From: Pyrus communis
Taxonomy: Eukaryota > Streptophyta > Magnoliopsida > Rosales > Rosaceae
DNA length: 64,000 bases
Direction: 5' to 3'
Assembly (NCBI RefSeq): GCF_963583255.1
Contig: NC_084813.1
Coordinates: 6,682,001-6,746,000 of the forward strand
A program made the position numbers and the translations under genes. Within the stretch, counting starts at the first letter, position 1; each line of letters opens with the position of its first letter. A model generated the notes under the pieces. That model did no database searches and had not been told where the DNA came from. It worked only from the letters and a program-made list of their open reading frames with translations. Below, in pieces: positions 55,570 to 64,000 of the stretch.

Positions 55570-57535
55570 TGATGCGAACATTATACGCACACAAATTAAA
55601 CCCTCTTTTTATCAATTGTAGTAAGTATGTAAGTAGGGATCGTTCTGGACCGGGGATTAGGAGGGATTGTTAATCACTTGGATTTGACTCAAAAACGTAA
55701 AAACAAGTTTAAAACACTATACTAGACTCAAGGAATGCAAAACTCAAAATAAGATAGATTAAGACTAAACAAAATATGGGGGGGATTGAGGTTTTGACGA
55801 CATTAAACTAAAATGCACAGATTGTAATTAAGGGCAAAATGTAAATATGAATGTGATGAAAATATGGATGAATGCTAGCTAAAAGGTTCTTCTCCACACA
55901 TGTTACACTTGCATACAAGATGATTTTCGGTTGGTCTTTCGATGAATTATGAAACTCAACACCCCGGGTTAATTAGGTCCGCTTAAATTAACCGTCAAGT
56001 TTTCCTTAAGTTAATGAATTGGATGATTGCATACGACAACCCAAAGCATTCCCCACAAGTTCCCTACATGAATTGCATAATAGAGATACAAGCAAGAATC
56101 ATTAAGTTCTTTGAAAACTATAAGTGTTGACGAGGCACTTGTTACTATGATTGCATGAAACTTATGCCAAGAATTTATTTAACGCGATTGTTTATAAGCA
56201 ACCTCCACTACTTGTGAATATAAGTTCATAACTATTAGGTGAAACTCACTTATATTCTAGCGTCATATTCATGCATGAAAATTAAGCGTGCACTCTCAAT
56301 AAACATACATAAATAAGTTATTAATCAAACAGTTAAACAAATTGAATCCACAACTCATGAAATTCCAACCAAAGGTAATCAATTCATATTGCAAGCATAA
56401 ACATGTATTTCGAATCCCCCCTAGCTAATGGGGGGTTTAGTTCCTCATACGTACAAAACAAAGATAAAGTAAATTTAACCATTGAAATCGAGGAAAAGAA
56501 ACACCTAAACATTCCAACAACTCAAACTTGAATTGTATGAACGTTTAGGCACTCTTCTCCTCCTCTTTGTTGTAGCACAAGGTCTAAGGATAGTGTTTTG
56601 GAGGGATGGAAGTGTGGAATAGAGTGGGGAGTTATGGAAATGGATGCAATGGAGGAGAAAATGGTGCAGAAATGGATGAGGATGCACGGCACAAGGCTAT
56701 TCTAAGGGGAAAATGGTGTAGATTATGGAAGAATTTCTGTGGTGAATGGAGGTGTGGAATGAATGCCAATTGAATGATGTTTTGTGGCTGCAATGGATGC
56801 TTATTTATAGGTGGATGAATGATTAAAAGAGGGAATATGACAGCTAGGAGAGAATGTGGCTGCCATCATGAAGAGTGAAGCTGGAATTGCAAAGGGGAAA
56901 GCTGGAAAGGCAAGGGGAGGCCACGACAAGGGTGTTTTGGTGCTGGAAATGCATGTGAAAGCATGTGAATTAAAGCTAGGGTGAATGATGATGAATGCAT
57001 GTGGATTAAAGAGTGAATGGTGGCTGAAATAATGAAATGGAATGCTGGAAAGGCTATGAAATGCACGGCAATGGTGGAAATGGAGGTGCTGGAATTGATG
57101 GAATGCACGGCTAAGGATTGAACATGGCTTGGGTGATTAATCAAAGGGAGAGACAGCTAGGGGGGTGGGAATATATGCATGATGGTGGCTGAATTATATA
57201 ATGAAAAGTGAATGATTAATGCTCTAGTGTTTAGGACAAAGGTGCGGCTAGGATATAGGAAAGGTTTAAATGTCCTAAAACTAAAGGGAACAAGGTTCCA
57301 ACACTTTGGTCTTCAATTAGGTCTTCAATTTCGTCCAACACTTTGGCTCCAAGCATAAGCTATCCATCCTTAGCCCAAAAGTGCTCCAAAAGGCTCCAAA
57401 ATGCACTTCTTTGCTCCTTTAGCCCCATGAACCTAGAAACACACGAAAATGGCATAAAGGACTAAAATAACTAAAGAAACACAACGTAAATGCACGAGAA
57501 CAAGCCAATTAAGTCGCATAAATATGTTCCTATCA
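55570..57535 (-). mobile_element. Solo LTR 2, GCTGT target duplication, in the copia leader
   Basis: It starts TGATGCGAACATTATAC and ends GTTCCTATCA, flanked by GCTGT at 55565-55569 and 57536-57540. It is 1966 bp. Its left 950 bases match solo LTRs 1 and 3 closely by eye (for example GGATCGTTCTGGACCGGGGA). A minus-strand TATA box CACCTATAAATAAGC lies at about 56800-56814. It sits between the copia primer site and the gag start. Confidence 0.9.
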
Positions 57536-57590
57536 GCTGTTTTTCCTTCTCTGCCTAGTTTGTGTCAGTCAACACCGAAGCAACAGAGAG

Positions 57591-59912
57591 ATGGCTGAAG
57601 AAAAGGGGGCTGGTTCACAGATTGTTTCAGTGGCTGCTCCAATTATGGTGCAGTCAGAGAATTCAAGCTTTAATATTGGTATGGTTTTGGATGAAAAGAA
57701 CTATGATTTATGGGCTCCTCTCATTCAAATTCATATTGCTGGAAGGAAGAAGATGGGATATCTTCGTGGGTCTATCAAGGCACCTAGCGAAGACGATCCT
57801 AAATATGATGATTGGTTTTCTGAAGATCAAAAACTTAAGAGCTGGCTTTTGTCTTCAATGAAGCCCGAGATTATGAAACGGTACATTCAGTTGTCTACAT
57901 CGAATGCGATTTGGGACTCCTTGAAGGCAGCCTACTTTGATGAGAATGACGAGGCTAGAATTTATTCGTTGAATCAGAAGGCATCCCGTCTGCGTCAGAA
58001 TGGCCGACCCTTAGCTACCTATTTTGGGGAGCTCACTGAGATCTTCCAAGAATTGGATCACTTTAATAAAGTATCCATGGAGTGTGAGAATGACATCAAA
58101 GTGTTTCAGAAATCCACTGAGAGACAACGGGTCTATGTGTTTCTTGGTGGTCTTGATGATGGGTTTGATCAGGTGTGTGGAGAAGTGCTGCGGAAGGATC
58201 CCCCACTTGGCCTGCAGGCTTCTTATGCCTATGTTCGTCGAGAAGCCGATCGAAAGGAAGCAATGAAGATAGAGGTTGACAAAGAGGAGTCTGCTGCCAT
58301 GGCAGCAAGGGCCCGTGGATCATCTAGTGGGTCGAACCGAGAAGGGGTACAAAACCGGCCTGGATCAACTCGGCCGAGCCAGACAAGCCGGGATCGTCCA
58401 CAAGGTAAGTGCCCACACTGTGGCCTGACGGGACACTCCAAGAGTCGTTGTTTTGAGCTGATTGGATATCCCGAGAATTGGGATAAGACCCGTGATCCTC
58501 GGTGCAACAAATCTCGAGCCTCCATTGCCGAAACAAAGAATGATTCGGATCAGATAGCGGACAAAGCATCTGCCATGATAGCTGCGGCAGGAAGTGATGG
58601 TAAGGCACTCAGTACTTCTACTTCTGTTATGAATAATACATGGATAATTGATTCCGGAGCTACTGAACATATTACTTGTGATTCTAGACATGTTCCATCA
58701 CTAAAAACATCCACACAAACCGAGGTCAATGTTGCTAATGGTAATGCCGTCCCTGTTATTGGGGAAGGCGCTGTTTCCCTTTCCGATACCATGAAACTTG
58801 ACACTGTTCTTGTGGTTCCCTCTCTAAATTATAATTTGTTGTCCGTTGCTCAAATAACCCTTGCCTTACATTGTTTGGTTATTTTTTGGCCCTATTTTTG
58901 TGTTTTTAAGGACATCCGGACACGAAAGACGATTGGTTATGGTATTAGAAGAGGGAAACTTTATTACTTGGAATTGATCACCAGTAGTTCTAGCTTGCTG
59001 ACTCAAGCTCTCTCCATCGATGATTCTCAAGGGATTACTAATAAAGTGTCAGACATCTGGATGTGGCACCGGCGCCTTGGGCATGCTTCCTTTGGTTATC
59101 TGCATAAGTTATTTCCTAGTTTATTTGTCAAGAATGATGTTTCTCAGTTTAAGTGTGATGTTTGTGAAATGGCTAAGAGCCATCGAACCTCTTTTCCTCC
59201 CAGTTTAAATAAAAGTATCGTTCCTTTTATGATTGTGCATTCTGATGTATGGGGACCGTCAAAAGTAGCCACTCTTGGTGGTGCTCATTGGTTTGTTACT
59301 TTTATTGATGATTGTACCCGCATGACTTGGGTTATTTTGTTACAGTCAAAGAGTGAAGTTAGTTCGGCCTTCCAACGGTTTCATAAAATGATTGATGTAC
59401 AATACAACAGGAATATCCAGGTTCTTCGCAGTGACAATGGGGGAGAATATGTTAATATGGAACTTCGTTCATTCTTAGAGTTGCATGGTATTGTTCATCA
59501 GACCACGTGTCCGTATACTCCTCAACAGAATGGGGTTGCAGAAAGGAAAAATCGACACTTGTTGGAAATGGTTCGTGCTTCCCTACTTGCGGCACATCTG
59601 CCGCTCAGTTATTGGGGAGAGGCACTTACGTGTGCAACTTATCTTATTAATCGCCTTCCATCTCGGACTCTCAACTTCCATACGCCATTTTAGGCGCTCA
59701 CATCTCAGACTAGCAGCCCCTCGACTCCCAATCTTCCCCCACGGGTCATCGGATGTGTTGCGTTTGTTCACCTCCATCCACCTCAACGGAAGACTAAACT
59801 TGAACCTAGAGCTCTTCGTTGTGTTTTTTTGGGGTATGCTACTACCCAGAAAGGGTATCGTTGTTATCATCCTTCGAGTAAAAAGATGTTTATTACTCAG
59901 GATGTGAGTTTT
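57591..59912 (+). pseudogene. Copia gag-protease-integrase frame, broken
   Basis: A 700-codon frame runs from ATG 57591 to a TAG at 59691-59693. It has the copia gag region, a zinc knuckle (C274-x2-C277-x4-H282-x4-C287), the protease active site DSGA (354-357), the GAG-pre-integrase HHCC segment (WHRRLGHAS and CDVCEMAKSH), and the integrase core with its Asp, Asp and Glu motifs (HSDVWGP, LRSDNGGEY, NGVAERKNR). After the TAG the same frame stays open and protein-like up to the solo LTR at 59913, so the TAG is a point nonsense mutation. The polyprotein would normally continue into the RT region now displaced to 61811. In intact elements it makes virus-like particles and inserts cDNA. Confidence 0.92.
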
Positions 59913-61810
59913 TGATGCGTTACGAATGTGACACATAAATTAAACCCTCTTTTTGTCAATTGTAGTGAAGAATGTAAGTAGGGATCGTTCTGGACCGGGG
60001 ATTAGGAGGGATTGTTAATCACTTGGATTTGACTCAAAAACGTAAAAATAAGTTTAAAACACTATACTAGACTCAAAGAATGCAAAACTCAAAATAAGAT
60101 AGATTGTAATGACTAAACAAAATATGGGGGGGGGGGATTGAGGTTTTGACGAAATTAAACTAAAATGCACAGATTGTAATTAAGGGCAAAATGTAAATAT
60201 GAATGTGATGAAAATATGGATGAATGCTAGCTAGAAGGTTCTTCTCCACACATGTTACACTTGCATACAAGATGATTTCGGTTGGTCTTTCGATGAATTA
60301 TGAAACTCAACACCCCGGGTTAATTAGGTCCGCTTAAATTAACCGTCAAGTTTTCCTTAAGTTAATGAATTGGATGATTGCATGCGACAACCCAAAGCAT
60401 TCCCCACAAGTTCCCTACATGAATTGCATAATAGAGATACAAGCAAGAATCATTAAGCATCATGAAAACTATAAGTGTTGACGAGGCATTCGTTACTATG
60501 AATTGCATGAAACTTATGCCAAGAATTTACTTAACGCGATTGTTTATAAGCAACCTCCACTACTTGTGAATATAAGTTCATAACTATTAGGTGAAACTCA
60601 CTTATATTCTAGCGTCATATTCATGCATGAAAATTAAGCGTGCACTCTCAATAAACATATATAAATAGGTTATCAATCAAATAGTTAAACAAATTGAATC
60701 CACAACTCATGAAATTCCAACCAAAGGTAATCAATTCATATTGCAAGCGTAAACATGGTTTCGAATCACCCCCTATCTAATGGGGGATTTAGTTCCTCAT
60801 ACGTACAAGACAAAGAGAATTAAATTTAACCATTGAAATCGAGGAAAAGAAACACCTAAAAATTCCAACAACTCAAACTTGAATTGTATGAACGTTTAGG
60901 CACTCTTCTCCTCCTCTTTGTTGTTGTACAAGGTCTAAGCACGGGTTTGATTGCTGGAATGGATGTGTGATGATAGGGTAGTGAATTAAAGGGATGGGGA
61001 GTGGTGAAATGGAAGGGGAGAATGCTGGAATTGGAAGTGAAGGCCACGGCAAAGCTTGCTGTTTTTATGTTTGTGTTGTGGTGTGTAGAATTTCTGTGGT
61101 AATGGAGGTATGGAATGATGGAAATATGTGATGGGATTGCATGGTTTTATAGGGAGAGAATGTGAGAGAATGTGGCTGCATGATTAAGGAGGGAATGCAT
61201 GTGGAATGACAGCTAGGTGGGAATGATTAAAGAGGGAATGCATGTGGAATGGCAGCTAGGTTAGTTGGTGGAAAGCTGGAATTGCAAAGGGGGGTGCACG
61301 GCTTTGAAAGGGAAAATGTGGCTGATTGTGAATGTGTTTGCATGTGAATTAAAGCTAGGGTGAATGATGATGAATGCATGTGGATTAAGGAGTGAATGGT
61401 GGCTGCAATAATGAAGTGGGAAAGCTGGAAATGCAAGGGGATGCACTGCTAGGATGTTGTTTGTGTGAAGTGTGTGTGAATGGTGGTTTTGCATGGCTTT
61501 GATGGATTGTTTGATTGGGCTAGAGGTTTTGCATGGCTCAAAGGATTGCTTGATTGGGCTAGGCCCTTTGTTTTATGTCCTAAAGTGCATACAATGCCTT
61601 CAATTTCGTCCAACACTTTGGCTCCAAGCATAAGCTATCCATTCCAAGCCCAATTTTGCTCCAAAATGCTCCAAAATGCACCTTTTTGCTTCCTTAGCCA
61701 TATGAACCTAGAAACACACGAAAATGGCATAAAGGACTAAAATAACTAAAGAAACACAACGTAAATGCATGAGAACAAGCCAATTAAGTCGCATAAATAT
61801 GCTCCTATCA
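59913..61810 (-). mobile_element. Solo LTR 3, GTTTT target duplication, splitting copia pol
   Basis: It starts TGATGCGTTACGAATG and ends GCTCCTATCA, flanked by GTTTT at 59908-59912 and 61811-61815. It is 1898 bp. A minus-strand TATA-like CCCTATAAAACC lies at about 61142-61153. It interrupts the copia coding sequence after the integrase, and the frame on both sides stays in register once the insertion and one duplication copy are discounted. Confidence 0.92.
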
Positions 61811-63955
61811 GTTTTCACGAGAATGACATGTTCTTTGGTTCCTCCCCGTCCTCACTTCAGGGGGAGTACCACAATGATGAAGTTCTGACTCACGATAATA
61901 GGGACATGTTGAGCTTGGAGTACACGGTTTCTGGAAGAGGGCAACAGCCCACGGCACCTGGGGAAGGGCAGCAGCCCGTGCCCGTGACACCTGGAGAAGG
62001 GCAGCAGCCCGTGTTTTCTGGGTTTAGTCCTACCGAGTAGCCTACTGAGGAGCAGCCAACAAGTCAGGAAGAGGAGCAGCCCACGGGTCTCACGGGTATT
62101 GAGTTGGAAGATGAGATACAGCCGCCCAATTGCAGTGAAACAGAGCAGCAATTACAACATGTGTCACGATATACTACTTCTCATAACCAATCGTCTTCTA
62201 CACCGGATGCACCTCCACTTCGTCGCCTTCCAGAGCGTATTAATAGAGGTATTCCCAAACCCACTTATGAGGCAGATCCTGAGTGTAAACACAAGTATTC
62301 CATGAGTGAGCCAAACTCTAATTCTAGAGTGAGATACCCATTAAATCATTATGTGTCTACTTGTCACCTGTCAGAATCAAATAAGTCATTTGTATATCAA
62401 TTATCTACTGTATCTATTCCTAACAGTGTGCAGGAGGCGTTAGTAGATTCCCGCTGGAAAGATGCAATGAACGAGGAATTGAGATCGTTGAAAAAGAATG
62501 CTACCTGGGAAATAACTGACTTGCCAGCCGGAAAGAAAACAGTGGGATGCAAATGGGTTTATACAGTAAAATATAAAGCCGACGGAACGGTAGATCGCTT
62601 TAAAGCAAGATTGGTGGCAAAGGGGTATACACAGAAATATGGCATTGATTACACTGATACGTTCGCACCAGTGGCAAAGATCAATACAGTTCATGTTCTA
62701 CTGTCCTTAGCAGCAAATCTGGATTGGCCTTTGCAACAGTTCGACGTAAAAAATGCTTTCCTCCATGGAGATCTGACTGAGGAGATTTACATGGACCTTC
62801 CACCAGGGTGCAGTGATTCAGACAGACGGAAACAAAAGGTATGTAGGCTCAAGAAATCACTGTATGGATTAAAGCAGTCTCCTAGAGCCTGGTTTGGTAG
62901 ATTTACCAAGTCCATGAGGGCATTTGGGTATATACAGAGTAATTGGGATCACATGTTGTTTCTGAAACACCAGAACGGAAAGGTTACGGCTCTAATTGTG
63001 TATGTGGATGATATGGTGGTTACTGGTGATGATCCTGTTGAGCAAGCAGCCTTGAAAAGTTATTTGTCCATAGAATTTGAAATGAAAGATCTTGGTCCTT
63101 TGAAATATTTTCTTGGGATTGAAGTATCAAGATGCAAGTCCGGGATATTTCTATCACAAAGGAAGTATGTTCTTGACCTGTTGGAAGAAACCGGTATGAC
63201 AGCATGTAAGCCGGTGTCTACTCCGTTGGCCGAAGGAATGAAGTTGGGTATAGATCAGAACCAAGTACCGGTTGATAAAGGGAGGTATCAAAGGTTAGTA
63301 GGAAGATTAATGTACTTGGCTCACACTAGGCCCGATTTTGCTCATGCCTTAAGTGTGATTAGTCAATATATGCACAATCCAGGAGAACAACATATGAGTG
63401 CAGTTATGAGATTTGAGTTACTTAAAGGGAAGCCCTGGTAAAGGAATTTTATTTCGGAAAAATGAGCATTTCAGAATTGAGTGCTATACGGATGCTGATT
63501 GGGCATGATCGACGGATGATAGACGCTCGACATCTGGGTATTTCACCTTTGTTGGGGGAAATCTAGTAACGTGGAGAAGCAAGAAGCAGAATGTCGTATC
63601 AAGGTCAAGTGCAGAAGCCGAATTTAGAGGCATGGCACTCGGTATTTGTGAACTCTTGTGGCTTAAGTTTCTGTTGCAAGATGTGGGTGTCAAACAAGGT
63701 CTGCCTATGAAGTTATTCTGTGACAATAAAGCTGCACGGGATATTGCTCATAATCCTGTGCAACATGATCGGACCAAGCATGTAGAGGTTGATCGGTTCT
63801 TTATTAAAGAGAAGCTAGATAATAAAGTAATTGAGGTTCCTCCCATAGGAACGGACGACCAAGTAGCAGATATTCTCACGAAGGCGGTTTCTAGTAACAA
63901 GTTCTCCAGATTTCTAGACAAGTGGGGCATGTGCAACATCTATGGACCAACTTGA
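61811..63955 (+). pseudogene. Copia reverse transcriptase and RNase H remnant
   Basis: The frame continues from the interrupted pol. A TAG at 62038-62040 lies in a Gln/Glu/Pro-rich linker. From 62104 a 445-codon frame holds the RT: the WVYTVKYKADGTVDRFKARL fingers, FDVKNAFLHGDL, the catalytic YVDDM (62104-frame residues 300-304) and GPLKYFLGIEVS. At about 63435 an extra base shifts the frame to a TAA (63439-63441). The RNase H part resumes in another frame, with a further TGA at 63507-63509 and then a clean stretch from 63632 (CDNKAARDIAHNP) to the natural stop at 63953-63955. The element cannot make a complete polyprotein. Confidence 0.92.
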
Positions 63956-64000
63956 GGGCGAGTGTTGACTTGTATTAGGATTCCTATAATTGTGGGATTC
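63953..64000 (+). repeat. Polypurine tract and start of copia 3' LTR
   Basis: TGAGGGCGAG (63953-63962) is a polypurine-tract-like sequence directly before TGTTGACTTGTATTAGG at 63963. The LTR is cut by the window edge after 38 bases, all identical to 55190-55227. Confidence 0.9.

Larger units (their letters stand above)
55190..64000 (+). mobile_element. Ty1/copia retrotransposon, degenerate, interrupted twice, runs off the window
   Basis: The 5' LTR (55190-55365) is followed by a primer-site-like sequence TGGCACCAGAGC (55377-55388). A gag-protease-integrase frame starts at 57591, a reverse transcriptase and RNase H region at about 62100-63955, and the 3' LTR starts at 63963. The order protease, integrase, RT is that of copia. 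Two solo LTRs (55570-57535 and 59913-61810) are inserted, each with a 5-bp target duplication. Without them the element up to the 3' LTR would be about 4.9 kb, a normal copia size. The visible 38 bases of the 3' LTR are identical to the 5' LTR. Confidence 0.92.

Noticed and set aside
57562..57861. 99-codon ORF overlapping the copia gag start
   Set aside because: It is another frame over the gag sequence and has no family features.

Overview
This window is plant nuclear DNA, most likely from a woody rosid. I infer Rosaceae, apple or pear type, from the gene content and the repeat style, and no search was run to confirm it. The genes have many exons with GT-AG introns, the intergenic DNA is AT-rich, and transposable elements are dense and nested.

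Left part (1-24100). A five-exon gene for a small longin-fold protein resembling the TPLATE-complex subunit LOLITA is at 1541-3762. A three-member tandem family of ATS3-like (embryo-specific, PLAT domain) secreted proteins follows: a decayed copy at about 7114-7865 and two intact genes at 8502-9444 and 13887-14648. An eleven-exon UAP56-type DECD-box RNA helicase gene spans 17036-24095; its 2.9-kb seventh intron is full of small transposons.

Middle (24100-48800). A remnant resembling a Gypsy retrotransposon is followed by a polygalacturonase (GH28) pseudogene with a one-base deletion. Then come a Mutator-like element, a PIF/Harbinger element carrying a Myb/SANT-like ORF but no visible transposase, and an inverted relative of it. 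Two tandem rhomboid intramembrane protease genes (36670-40040 and 44214-46091) keep the catalytic Ser and His. Between them lies a small copia-type element whose 5' LTR is split by a fold-back Mutator-like element with a perfect 9-bp target duplication. A minus-strand gene for a chloroplast DCC-family (DUF393) protein is at 47097-48788.

Right part (48800-64000). This is a retrotransposon nest with no host gene that I can see. A probable Gypsy LTR holds one solo LTR. A degenerate Ty1/copia element runs from 55190 past the window end and is split by two more solo LTRs of the same family. All three solo LTRs have TG...CA ends, different perfect 5-bp target duplications, and TATA boxes on the minus strand.

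The host genes are ordinary housekeeping, trafficking, RNA-export and plastid genes. I see no gene cluster with a shared pathway. The most informative content is the datable order of transposon insertions, the stages of tandem gene decay, and a short reading frame conserved in all three solo LTRs.
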